From NCBI GenBank assembly GCA_963831535.1, contig CAWHQP010000008.1, positions 310,001 to 374,000 of the forward strand: a stretch of DNA of 64,000 nucleotides, in the 5' to 3' direction. The notes under the pieces are model-generated. The model was not told where the DNA came from. It was given only the letters and a program-made list of their open reading frames with translations, and ran no database searches. Numbering within the stretch: the stretch's first letter is position 1; each line of letters opens with the position of its first letter. This DNA is from Bog-756 sp963831535 (GTDB lineage Bacteria; Actinomycetota; Acidimicrobiia; Acidimicrobiales; RAAP-2). Shown one piece after another: positions 27,099 through 34,776 of this stretch. The translations under genes were made by a program, and so were the position numbers.

Positions 27099-28163
27099 TT
27101 ACTCGGCGACATACAGGATCCGTACCGGACCAGCCGACGATCTGGCTCGGTCAATGGCATCTGCGAGACCCGCCAAGGGAACTGTCTCGCCAATCAGTGG
27201 TGTCGGATCGAGGCTGCCATCCACTACCAGATCAAGCGTCTCATACCAGTCCGAGACAGCCGGACCCCCACCAAACTGAATGTTGACGCCCTTCAAGTTG
27301 GCAGCCGCAGAAGGAATCGTGTCGCTTGACGCCCCACCAGCGCTCAGCACGCGAGCCTGCTGTCCGCAGTTCTCCAAAATGTCGGCGATGACCCCAGAGA
27401 CACCCACGCACTCGTAGACCACCTGAGTCGACTGGCCCATCAGTGCGATGCGATCGTGCACTTCCTCAGGACTTCCCCAAGCGACCGTGCGCCATGCTGC
27501 CCACGGCGACTCGCTACTTGGGTCAACGACAACATCAGCTCCCATCTGTAGTGCCAGCTTACGGCGTGACTCGGAGAAGTCCGATGCCACGATAGGGCCT
27601 AATCCACGGCATCTCAGGGACGCCACTACTGACAATCCGATGGCACCGAGGCCGACGACGAGGGGAACGGAGTTGGCAGCAGCCTCACCAGTTGAACCGA
27701 CCCGCGTGTAATACCAACCGACCGCCATGGCGTCGACGAGAGCCAGTCGCTCGGGACGTAAATCCTCGGGCAACGCTCTGGCAAGACCCTCCGAGAGCAA
27801 GAAGTACTCCCCGAACCCGCCTGGTGCTTCGGGGGCCATTCCGATGATGCGCATCCCAGCGTCAGTGAAGAGCGCTGGTGGGGATGTGAGCCGAGTCCCG
27901 ATCGGCCACCTCCGTCTGGTGTCAGGTCCGTAGGCGACGAGTTCGGCGCAGTATTCGTGACCCATCACCACGTCGGCGTCCGGTGCATCGATCCGCATTC
28001 CCGATCGGTCCGCCTGGGCCACCTCGGGATGATCCATGTAGTGGTGGTCGGACGCACAGATTGCGCACGCAAGTGTCCGCACCAACATCTGTCCGGAGGC
28101 TGGCACCGGGGTTGAGACCTCGCGCAGTGCGAGGGTGCGCTCTTTCAAGCTGACAGCAAGCAC
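27099..28163 (-). CDS. Zinc-dependent alcohol dehydrogenase (MDR family)
   Basis: A 354-residue medium-chain dehydrogenase. The catalytic zinc ligands are visible as Cys in CAICASDHH and His-Glu in GHEYCAEL; the NAD(P) motif is VVGLGAIGLSVVA. The usual four-cysteine structural zinc lobe is missing, as in some threonine- or glutathione-independent dehydrogenases. The GTG at 28163 starts 2 bases after the stop of the SnoaL gene, so the pair is an operon. Together they could oxidise and rearrange one hydroxylated substrate, but the compound is unknown. Confidence 0.85.
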   Translation of the reverse strand: MLAVSLKERTLALREVSTPVPASGQMLVRTLACAICASDHHYMDHPEVAQADRSGMRIDAPDADVVMGHEYCAELVAYGPDTRRRWPIGTRLTSPPALFTDAGMRIIGMAPEAPGGFGEYFLLSEGLARALPEDLRPERLALVDAMAVGWYYTRVGSTGEAAANSVPLVVGLGAIGLSVVASLRCRGLGPIVASDFSESRRKLALQMGADVVVDPSSESPWAAWRTVAWGSPEEVHDRIALMGQSTQVVYECVGVSGVIADILENCGQQARVLSAGGASSDTIPSAAANLKGVNIQFGGGPAVSDWYETLDLVVDGSLDPTPLIGETVPLAGLADAIDRARSSAGPVRILYVAE

Positions 28164-28165
28164 CG

Positions 28166-28687
28166 TCAGGCTCCTTCCGTGGATCTCAGAGCGAGCACGG
28201 CATAGCTGGGGTCCGACGGGGTGCGGGCTCCGGTGGCCGGGTATCCAGACGCTGGCGTGGCTTCCGTGCTGTCCATGCCGTGAAGATACATCCGGTGGAT
28301 GATGCGCCACTCTCCTTCTTGGCGTAGCCACTGATCGACGTAACGCCCGGATGTCACCGTATCGTTCAGGGTGTCGTGAGGGCCTTTGGACCTGAGCCTG
28401 GCAAGTACATAGGTTTCACTCCCAGCCCGGTCCCCGTCGACCGTGATGTAGATGTTGCTCAGATGGTGACTGTGGGCCTCCATGGCAGGGTGCACCACAC
28501 CGATGAAGTCGGCGAACTCCTCTCTGGTGCCTACGAACATCGCTCCGTAGTCAAGTCGAGCGCCCAGGTGGAAGACCGAGCGGATCAAGTCGAGATCGAT
28601 CCGGTCAACCCCCCTCGCATAGTCAAGGAGGCGCTGAGTGATCGACTGCTTGTCCATAAGTCTCTGAAGCTCCAAATCAGACACCAC
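28166..28687 (-). CDS. SnoaL-like / NTF2-fold protein
   Basis: A 173-residue protein with the SnoaL_4 pattern: MDKQSITQRLLDYARGVDRIDLDLIRSVFHLGARLDYG, then AHSHHLSNIYITVDGDRAGSETYVLA and GRYVDQWLRQEGEWRIIHRMYLHG. His and Asp residues in these positions (His in AHSHHLSN, Asp in VDRIDLDL) form the active-site cone in related dehydratases. The start is GTG (28687), with AGGAG 6 bases upstream. It is the first gene of a two-gene unit with the alcohol dehydrogenase. Confidence 0.8.
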   Translation of the reverse strand: MVSDLELQRLMDKQSITQRLLDYARGVDRIDLDLIRSVFHLGARLDYGAMFVGTREEFADFIGVVHPAMEAHSHHLSNIYITVDGDRAGSETYVLARLRSKGPHDTLNDTVTSGRYVDQWLRQEGEWRIIHRMYLHGMDSTEATPASGYPATGARTPSDPSYAVLALRSTEGA

Positions 28688-29197
28688 TCACTCCTCAATC
28701 GGTCGGGTCGGTGACGAGTCTTGCCGTTTCGTCGGGTGGACGTGGTCAATCCATGCGAGTGACCTCCGGCCCCAGCCCAGGTGGCCCATAGCGCCGGTGG
28801 GTGGATTGCTTGAACCATAAAAGCAGCGGGCTCCTGCGCTGTCCCCGCACCCTCGTCGACGGCCCGCTGATTCGTCACACCCATGGGTTCCAACTGCTGG
28901 TGCCCCACCTCACGGTGGTCTCGGTGCTCGGCGCACCCATGAAGTCCCTTCCGGAGCTCATCTGAGGACGGATCGTGGAACAGAGGAGGATCGACATCTT
29001 GGTTCGCCCGAACACCCTGCATTGAGGTCCGAGAGGAGTGCACCCATCGCTCCTGCCGCAGAGGCGACCGACGATTGAGCGAGATCGCTCACGGCGAAAA
29101 TGGACGGGAGCGAGCTTCCGACGGACAGGTCGATGTCAAGGTCGACGAACCGAGAGCCGACTCGAACTGCTCCAACATCGAACGGGCAATGAGAGCC
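28688..29197. other. Intergenic stretch next to the IS remnant
   Basis: About 510 bases between the SnoaL gene and the left end of the IS element. ORFs exist on both strands without family features. No tRNA, riboswitch or second IS end was seen. It probably holds the promoter of the SnoaL/ADH operon near 28700. Confidence 0.35.
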
Positions 29198-29247
29198 TGA
29201 ATCGCCCCGGGATTGGTGACTGCTCCACCTCTTGAGAGGATGGAGAC

Positions 29248-29718
29248 ATGTCAGAGGAGAAGAGTCGGAGGCGCACGCCCTACCCGACAGAGATGAGGGA
29301 GCGGGCCATCCGCATGGTCCTCGACCACCAGGACGAGTACTCGTCCCAGTGGGCGGCGATCGGATCGGTGGCCGAGAAGCTCTCGATCAACCGAGAGACG
29401 TTGCGACTCTGGGTCCGTCGGGCCGAGACGGACGAGGGACGCCGGCCCGGGCTCACGACCGACGAGCGGGCCCGGATGAAGGATTTCGAGCGGGAGAACA
29501 AGGAGCTCCGGCGGGCCAACGAGAACACCAACGGTCTGCTTCGCCAGTACTTCCCCAAAGGCACTGACCTTTCCAAACATCATCCCGACGACTTGGTCGC
29601 GGTCGCCACTGCACTCAATGGAAGACCCCGCAAGACCCTCGGTTGGAGGACACCCGCCGAATCGCTCGATCAGCTTCTACAATCAGCTGGACGAGGCGGT
29701 GTTGCTACGACTCCTTGA
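29248..29718 (+). pseudogene. Chimeric transposase: IS3 OrfA head fused to IS30 transposase tail
   Basis: A 156-codon frame. Residues 1-~92 are IS3 OrfA: TPYPTEMRERAIRMVLDHQDEYSS, helix-turn-helix VAEKLSINRETLRLWVRRAE, then the coiled KDFERENKELRRANE. The reading frame then continues without a break into NTNGLLRQYFPKGTDLS, HHPDDLVAVATALNGRPRKTLGW and TPAESLDQLL, which is the C-terminus of IS30-family transposases. The fusion keeps a DNA-binding domain but no catalytic core. It may still act as a DNA-binding protein or inhibitor. The ATG at 29248 follows GAGAGGATGGAGAC. Confidence 0.75.
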
Positions 29719-30044
29719 ACCTGGGCAGTCCTTGTCGATTCGCTACTCCGAGCGCCTGGCCGAGAACGATATCGTGGCTTCCGTCGGCTCCACCGGGGAT
29801 TCCTACGACAATGCCATGGCCGAGGCCTTCAACAGCCTCTACAAGTGGGAGCTGATCTACCCCAAGGGCCCCTGGACGGGGCTCGACGATGTCGAGTTCG
29901 CCACCATGGGCTACATCGACTGGTTCAACCACCGCCGTCTCCACGGCGAGATCACCGACGACCAGCTACGTCACGCCGGCAGAGTTCGAGGCCGTCTACT
30001 ACCGTCAAACAGCACCCGCCCTCGAGGCGGTTACCCAATAGCCG
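29687..30044 (+). pseudogene. IS3-family transposase OrfB, C-terminal remnant
   Basis: The sequence codes for the last ~115 residues of an IS3 OrfB integrase: SIRYSERLAENDIVASVG, TGDSYDNAMAEAFNSLYKWELI (with the second catalytic Asp and the Glu region) and DWFNHRRLHGEI. The first part of OrfB is gone, replaced by the IS30-type fragment. A one-base shift in CAGCTACGTCACG (~29970) moves the ending TPAEFEAVYYRQTAPALEAVTQ into another frame; this ending stops at 30044. Confidence 0.75.
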
Positions 30045-30328
30045 GGGCAGTCATGGAACCCGGGGCGATTCAACTCCGTCCGACCGAGCGGTGTTGAGCG
30101 TGGGTGTCCGAGGCGGCCGACGGATCGTTATCAAGACAGTCCGCAAAGACGTCACACGGATAGTTGGAGTCAGACCGGGCTTGGGCATCCACCCTCACGC
30201 TGAGCCTTTCCACCGCTGAGGTGGTGGATCAGGTCAACGCCAACTCAATCGTCGCTGCCGGATGGGTGGGGGGCGACCTGTTCACCACGCTGGGGAGAGT
30301 GCGACTACCTCTTGGGGTCTCTACTGCG

Positions 30329-30360
30329 TTGACATTGCCAGAGTAACCGCTATAGCGTTA
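30329..30360 (+). promoter_or_regulatory. Promoter with overlapping palindromic operator for the GntR/ABC operon
   Basis: A -35 box TTGACA (30329-30334) and a -10-like TATAGC (30351-30356) are 16 bases apart. The -10 lies inside CGCTATAGCG (30348-30357), a perfect palindrome that extends to TAAC...GTTA. The ATG at 30365 is 5 bases beyond, so the transcript is probably leaderless. YtrA-type GntR repressors usually bind such a palindrome and block their own operon, so autoregulation is likely. Confidence 0.6.
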
Positions 30361-30364
30361 TCTT

Positions 30365-30848
30365 ATGACAATAGGACAGCAGGATAGCGACCGCTTGGGC
30401 GACCGGATCTCACCGATTGAGTTCCGGCTCGACCCTGCTTCAGGAGTACCGACCTATCTTCAGCTCGTCCATCAGGTCGAGCACGCGCTGACGACTCGGC
30501 TACCTCAAGCCTGGCGACCAGCTGCCCAAGGTCAGGGATGTAGTCGCATCATTGGCCATCAATCCGAACACGGTGTCAAAGGCATACCGCGAGCTAGAGA
30601 CCAAGGGCCTCATCGTTGGGCGACCAGGTCAGGGCACCTTCATCTCGGCGACGCTCAAACAGGTCGCGCTCCCCGAGTTGACCGGACTTCGACGTTCCCT
30701 GAACGCCTGGCTGGCCAAGGCAGACACGGCGGGCCTTGACGAGCGGGGAATCGTGGCGCTCGTCGCAAGCGAGCTTCGGGAGTTGTACGAGCGACGCAGT
30801 GGCTCGCGCTCAGCCGCCCAGGGCGGCGAAACGGAGGGTGTCGCATGA
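30365..30848 (+). pseudogene. GntR-family (YtrA-type) transcriptional regulator, one frameshift
   Basis: Two frames make one ~160-residue regulator. The first encodes IEFRLDPASGVPTYLQLVHQVEHAL; the second picks up at GYLKPGDQLP, followed by the winged helix VRDVVASLAINPNTVSKAYRELETKGLIVGRPGQGTFI. One extra base near 30490-30500 separates them. The small C-terminal tail rather than a large ligand domain places it in the YtrA subfamily, which controls adjacent ABC transporter genes. The stop overlaps the ABC ATPase start (ATGA), so the three genes are one operon. Typical inducers are cell-wall-active antibiotics, but that is only family knowledge. Confidence 0.75.
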
Positions 30849-31756
30849 ATGTCATCGAGACTCACGACCTCGCCAAGTCCTATGGTGCGGTCAAAGCACT
30901 CCACGACTGCAGCCTGGCGATCCCCGAAGGGCACGTAGCTGCGCTGGTCGGGCCTAATGGTGCCGGAAAGTCGACGTTGCTCAATCTCGCAGTCGGACTG
31001 GCGGAGCCGACGAGCGGTGAGCTGAGTGTTCTCGGCGGTTGCCGCGCCGGCTCGCTGTCTGCACTTGATGGGATCGCCTATGTTGCCCAGGACACACCGC
31101 TATACAAGAACCTCTCAGCCGCCGACATGCTGCATCTCACCCGCAATCTCAACCGGCAGTTCGACCAGGCCTACGCGGAGGCCCGATTGGCCGAGTTGGG
31201 CATCCCCCAGAAGCGCAAGGCGGGCAAGCTGTCGGGCGGACAGCAGGCCCAGCTTGCGTTGACCTTGGCGCTAGCTCGCCGACCACGCCTCCTTGTACTG
31301 GACGAGCCGGTGGCAATGCTCGACCCCATTGCCCGCCACGATTTCATGGCAACGGTGCTGACGGCGGCGGCCGAGGACGGAGTGTCTGTGCTCCTGTCCT
31401 CGCACGTGCTCGCCGAGCTCGAGCGGGTGGCCGACTATCTGATCATGATGTCCTTGGGTCGCATTCAAGTGGCCGGCGAGGTCGACGATCTGCTGGCTGG
31501 CCACCGCGTGTTGACCGGCCCAACCGTGGAGGCCAATCGATACGACGGACGGCGGGTTGTGCATGTCCGCCGCGGCGAAACCCAGGCTCACCTGCTGGTT
31601 CGGTCCAGCGCGGACGACCCGGTCCCTCTTGGTTGGGAGGCGCATCCAGTAGGCCTGGAAGAGCTTGCTTTGGCCTATTTGCGCGAGCCCGGCGCCGACG
31701 CTCTGCGTGGCCCGGTCAGCCTTTCGAAAGTCGACTCCTCGGAGGTGACGAGATGA
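30845..31756 (+). CDS. ABC transporter ATP-binding protein (YtrB-like)
   Basis: A 303-residue ATPase. Walker A is GPNGAGKS (36-43), the Q-loop is VAQDTPLY, the signature LSGGQQ, Walker B LLVLDEP and the H-loop SSHVL. A ~90-residue C-terminal extension (VVHVRRGETQAHLLVRSS...) is typical of the group. It pairs with the permease whose start overlaps its stop (ATGA at 31753) and with the YtrA-type regulator before it. Expected role: export or sensing linked to antibiotic stress. No substrate can be deduced. Confidence 0.9.
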   Translation: MNVIETHDLAKSYGAVKALHDCSLAIPEGHVAALVGPNGAGKSTLLNLAVGLAEPTSGELSVLGGCRAGSLSALDGIAYVAQDTPLYKNLSAADMLHLTRNLNRQFDQAYAEARLAELGIPQKRKAGKLSGGQQAQLALTLALARRPRLLVLDEPVAMLDPIARHDFMATVLTAAAEDGVSVLLSSHVLAELERVADYLIMMSLGRIQVAGEVDDLLAGHRVLTGPTVEANRYDGRRVVHVRRGETQAHLLVRSSADDPVPLGWEAHPVGLEELALAYLREPGADALRGPVSLSKVDSSEVTR

Positions 31757-32814
31757 CCGCGCTGGACACGATGTCCCCATACGCGCTGGTGAAGAAGGAT
31801 GCCGACCTGGAACCGCTGCCTTGGCGACGAATGGCCTGGGTCACCTGGCGGCAACACCGCACGGCATTGCTCGGCGTTTCCGCGCTGATCGGCGCGCTGG
31901 CCCTCTGTTTGTTGATCGTCGGGCTTCAGTTGCACCATGCCTACACCGTGGCGACTGCCTGCCGTCCAGCGCATTCGGCAGCCTGCGAAGCCACGGTCGC
32001 CAACTTCAACGGAACCGGCAACTTTCTGTCCAATGGCATGTTCTTCCTGGTCGTGCCGCCTCTGGTCGGAGCGTTCGTCGGAGCACCGCTGCTTGCCCGC
32101 GAGTTTGAAGCCGGTACCTTCCGCTACGCCTGGACCCAGGGCTTCGGACGGTGGCGCTGGACGCTCGCCAAGTTGATTTCGCTCGGAGGAATGGTGACCG
32201 TGGCCAGCGCTGCTCTCAGCAGGCTGGCCTCGTGGTACTACCAGCCGTATTTCGCCCCGGGCAATCAGTACCTGTCCCTTTCCACGTTCAATCCCCTCAA
32301 CCCCGGATTGTTTGAGCAGCGCGGCTTCGCCTTTGCCGCATGGACCCTCGCCGCCTTCGCAATCGGCGCCCTGGCCGGCGTGCTCATTCGCAGAGTCGTC
32401 GCTGCCATCGCGGCCACACTGGCTGTTTGCGGAGCGCTCGCCTTTGCGACGGGGGGATGGTTACGCATGCACTACTTGACTCCCCTGGTCACCAAGGGAC
32501 TCAATGTGCCGGGCGCCTCGCGGATCGTGAGCCAATGGGGAAGTAGGGGCGGTCGGATCGTCTTCACCGGACCGCCGACCTTTCCGATCTACCAGCAGTA
32601 CTGCCCCGCTCAGGCCGGCCTGGGCAAAGGCGGCGGGTCGGGGTCGGGGAACCCGCTCGAGTGCCTGGTTCAACACGGCTTCACGTTTTGGACCAGCTAC
32701 CAGCCGGCCAGCCGGTTCTGGGCGTTTCAGTGGATCGAAAACGGCTGGCTGCTCGCACTGTCGGTCCTGCTGATGGCCGTGACCGTCTGGCTCGTCCGTC
32801 GCCGCGCAGTCTGA
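31753..32814 (+). CDS. ABC transporter permease (YtrC/ABC-2-like)
   Basis: A 353-residue membrane protein with about six TM segments: TALLGVSALIGALALCLLIVGL near the start, FFLVVPPLVGAFVGAPLLAREFEAGTFRYAWTQ, then FAFAAWTLAAFAIGALAGVLIRR, and NGWLLALSVLLMAVTVWLVRRR at the end. The LLAREFEAGTFRYAWTQ block matches actinobacterial ABC-2 permeases in GntR-linked operons. A ~130-residue loop between TM5 and TM6 is predicted outside the cell. Start codon ATG at 31753 overlaps the ATPase stop. Confidence 0.85.
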   Translation: MTALDTMSPYALVKKDADLEPLPWRRMAWVTWRQHRTALLGVSALIGALALCLLIVGLQLHHAYTVATACRPAHSAACEATVANFNGTGNFLSNGMFFLVVPPLVGAFVGAPLLAREFEAGTFRYAWTQGFGRWRWTLAKLISLGGMVTVASAALSRLASWYYQPYFAPGNQYLSLSTFNPLNPGLFEQRGFAFAAWTLAAFAIGALAGVLIRRVVAAIAATLAVCGALAFATGGWLRMHYLTPLVTKGLNVPGASRIVSQWGSRGGRIVFTGPPTFPIYQQYCPAQAGLGKGGGSGSGNPLECLVQHGFTFWTSYQPASRFWAFQWIENGWLLALSVLLMAVTVWLVRRRAV

Positions 32815-32943
32815 AGTCTGCTTTCCGTCGGGTATCTGGCCGGAATGTGCGAGCGTCACGGTGCCAACGGGTCGCCCACATCGCCAGGTGAGCGGCGTTA
32901 TCCGCCCTCTGCTCCGAATCGATGTCTCCGTTCGGACAGAACA

Positions 32944-32977
32944 ATGCCCTGACCTGCGGGAAAACAGGTCAGGGCAT
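32944..32977 (-). terminator. Hairpin just downstream of tmRNA
   Basis: ATGCCCTGACCTG (32944-32956) pairs perfectly with CAGGTCAGGGCAT (32965-32977) around an 8-base loop. On the minus strand it directly follows the tmRNA 3' end, so it can serve as its terminator, with only a short T-rich stretch after it. It may also end the ABC operon from the other side. Confidence 0.65.
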
Positions 32978-32979
32978 CG

Positions 32980-33327
32980 TGGAGGTGGCGGGAATCGAAC
33001 CCGCGTCCTCCGGCTTCTCAATGGGTCTTCTCCGAGCGCAGCCGGTCGTAAGTTGTCGGGTGTGGCTCCGCTACCGGCAGCAGTGCCGTTCCGTATCCGA
33101 CTGCAATGTCCCTGGCGGCCCGTCGGCGCAGCTGTTCAGGTAAGTCCCACTAGATGGCGCCCGGTTCCGGCCCGTAGGACTGAGACCGGTCGGACGTCGC
33201 AGTTTCTAGGCTGCGAGCGCGAGCTGAGGCTCGGCGTTTATTTTTTGTTCCGGCTCTTTAACGTGGCTCCGGAGACCACGGCTCGCTTCTCCCACCTCGA
33301 CGACCAGAGTCGAAGCCTGTCACCCCC
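32980..33327 (-). ncRNA. ssrA: Transfer-messenger RNA
   Basis: tmRNA of about 348 nt. The 5' end GGGGGTGACAGGCTTCGAC and the 3' end GGACGCGGGTTCGATTCCCG..CCACCTCCA form the tRNA-like domain; the 5' GGGGGTG pairs with CACCTCC. The 3' CCA is not encoded. The tag reading frame, just past an A-rich stretch, ends EPQLALAA before TAG at ~33207; the -LALAA end is the usual proteolysis signal, while the resume codon cannot be fixed by eye. It rescues ribosomes stalled on broken mRNAs. smpB, its protein partner, is the next gene upstream on the same strand. Confidence 0.92.
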
Positions 33328-33385
33328 TGGGGATTGTCCACACGGCCGAACTCACGGCCCGACCGAGACCACCATGATACCGCCG

Positions 33386-33949
33386 TCAACGGTGAGAGCC
33401 ACCACGTGAGGCCGCCCGAGCTTCCCGCGCCGCCTCGCGACTGGCATCCCGGGTGGCAATGGCGTGACGCTTGTCGTACTGCCGGCGTCCCCGGGCCAGG
33501 GCCAGCTCGACCTTGGCCCGGCCATCCTTGAAGTAGATGGAGAGAGGGACCATGGTCAATGACTGCTGTTGGGCGCGGCCCATCCACTCATCGATCTGCC
33601 GGCGGTGCAGGAGGAGCTTCCGCCTGCGGTCCGGCTCGTGAGCGCCGAAACCGTTGGCCTGGGCGTAGGGAGGGACGTGGACTCCGAACAGCCACATCTC
33701 CCCATCGATGATCCTGGCGTAGGCATCCTGGAGGGCGATCCGACCGGCCCGCAGGGACTTCACCTCGGAACCTTGCAGGACAATGCCGCATTCGGTGGTG
33801 TCCAGGATCTCGTAGTCGTGGCGGGCGCGCCGGTTGGAGGCCACAACCTTGTTGGCCTCGACCGCGGCCTTCTGAGGGGAGCCACGGCTCCCACCGGATC
33901 GACCGGGCTCCACCGATGTCGCCTTTTTCTTCGCTGCCGTCATGCCCAA
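33386..33949 (-). CDS. smpB: SsrA-binding protein SmpB
   Basis: A 187-residue RNA-binding protein that carries alanyl-tmRNA to stalled ribosomes. The beta-barrel motifs are complete: NRRARHDYEI, TTECGIVLQGSEVKSLRAG, QDAYARI, WLFGVHVPPYAQAN, RRRKLLLHRRQI and LTMVPLSIYFKDGRAKVELALARGRRQYDKR. The basic C-terminal tail is normal for the family; the ~35-residue basic N-terminal extension is longer than in E. coli. The start is ATG at 33949 or the ATG two codons later. tmRNA lies 58 bases downstream, an arrangement that keeps both partners together. Confidence 0.96.
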   Translation of the reverse strand: MGMTAAKKKATSVEPGRSGGSRGSPQKAAVEANKVVASNRRARHDYEILDTTECGIVLQGSEVKSLRAGRIALQDAYARIIDGEMWLFGVHVPPYAQANGFGAHEPDRRRKLLLHRRQIDEWMGRAQQQSLTMVPLSIYFKDGRAKVELALARGRRQYDKRHAIATRDASREAAREARAASRGGSHR

Positions 33950-34001
33950 GCGACGGTAGTCGCCAGATCCGGGGGCAGGTTCCTCTAGGGTTCATGAGAC
34001 C

Positions 34002-34409
34002 ATGCTCCTGCTCCCGAAACTGGTGCACGACCAGATGGTGGCCCACTGCCTGAGCGGCCTGCCTGACGAAGCCTGCGGCCTCCTCGGGGGCACCCCGGAG
34101 ACCGGCGAGGCGGTGACGTGCTACCCGACGCGGAACCTGGCTGCATCAGCCAAGCTCTACACGGTCGATCCCAAAGAGCACTTACGCGCCGACCGTGACG
34201 CCGAATCGTCGGGCCATTCGATCATCGGCGTCTTCCACTCCCACACCCACACCGAGGCCTATCCCTCGCCGACGGACGTAGCCCAGGCACCCGATCCGAC
34301 CTGGCACTACGCCATCGTCTCCTTGCGCGACATCCAACCCGTGGTCCGGAGCTACCGCCTCGTCGACGGGGTCGTCACCGAGGAGCCGGTCCGGCTGCAG
34401 CCCCGGTAG
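34002..34409 (+). CDS. mec: JAMM/MPN metalloprotease, Mec-like CysO-cysteine peptidase
   Basis: A 135-residue Mov34/MPN protease. Glu23 (PDEACGLLGG) and the zinc motif HSHTHTEAYPSPTD (His79, His81, Asp92, with Ser89) form the JAMM centre. In mycobacteria the homologue Mec releases cysteine from the C-terminus of the sulfur carrier CysO. Its gene is followed by cysO and cysM here in the same order, which supports that role. The ATG at 34002 begins MLLLPKLV. It is 61 bases before cysO. Confidence 0.92.
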   Translation: MLLLPKLVHDQMVAHCLSGLPDEACGLLGGTPETGEAVTCYPTRNLAASAKLYTVDPKEHLRADRDAESSGHSIIGVFHSHTHTEAYPSPTDVAQAPDPTWHYAIVSLRDIQPVVRSYRLVDGVVTEEPVRLQPR

Positions 34410-34470
34410 AATCCTCACCGAACTCGTCAACTTTCGCCGAGTGGTCGGAACCCGAACCCGAGGAGACCCC

Positions 34471-34776
34471 GTGCCCGTCCAAGTCAACTTGCCGACCGTG
34501 CTGCGGTCCCATACCGGAGGTGCGAAGGCCGTATCCGTCGACGGATCCACCGTTGGTCAGGTGTTGGAGGCCCTGGCCAGGGAGTATCCCGGGCTGGCCG
34601 GTCAGGTCATCGACTCGGACGGGACGCTGCACAAGTTCGTGAACGTTTACCTGAACGACGATGACGTCCGCTATCTCTCCTCTCTCGACACCCCGGTTAC
34701 CGAGTCGGACGAGATCTCCATCCTCCCCGCAGTCGCCGGGGGAGCCACGACCGCGGCCGGGCATCGGCCACGATGA
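34471..34776 (+). CDS. cysO: MoaD/ThiS-like sulfur carrier CysO with a C-terminal tail
   Basis: A 101-residue ubiquitin-like protein that carries sulfide as a thiocarboxylate for cysteine synthesis. The core FVNVYLNDDDVRYL, DEISILPAVAGG matches mycobacterial CysO. The GG pair is at 90-91, but the frame continues ten more residues (ATTAAGHRPR), whereas CysO normally ends at GG. Removal of the tail would be needed to expose the glycine; the adjacent JAMM protease is a candidate. Start is GTG at 34471 with GAGGAG upstream. The stop overlaps the cysM start (ATGA). Confidence 0.92.
   Translation: MPVQVNLPTVLRSHTGGAKAVSVDGSTVGQVLEALAREYPGLAGQVIDSDGTLHKFVNVYLNDDDVRYLSSLDTPVTESDEISILPAVAGGATTAAGHRPR

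Larger units (their letters stand above)
29198..30072 (+). mobile_element. Mosaic IS3-family element with an internal IS30-type fragment
   Basis: The 875-bp element is bounded by perfect 14-bp inverted repeats, TGAATCGCCCCGGG (29198-29211) and its complement (30059-30072), with further similarity inwards (TGACTGC). Inside are the start of an IS3-type orfA, a stretch coding for the C-terminus of an IS30-family transposase, and the C-terminal part of an IS3-type orfB. The full DDE catalytic core is missing, so it cannot move on its own but could be mobilised in trans. No target-site duplication is visible (flanks end gagcc and begin actcc). Confidence 0.8.

Noticed and set aside
32980..33060. 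tRNA-like T arm suggesting a tRNA gene on the minus strand
   Set aside because: It pairs with the 5' end at 33327 and belongs to tmRNA; there is no anticodon arm.
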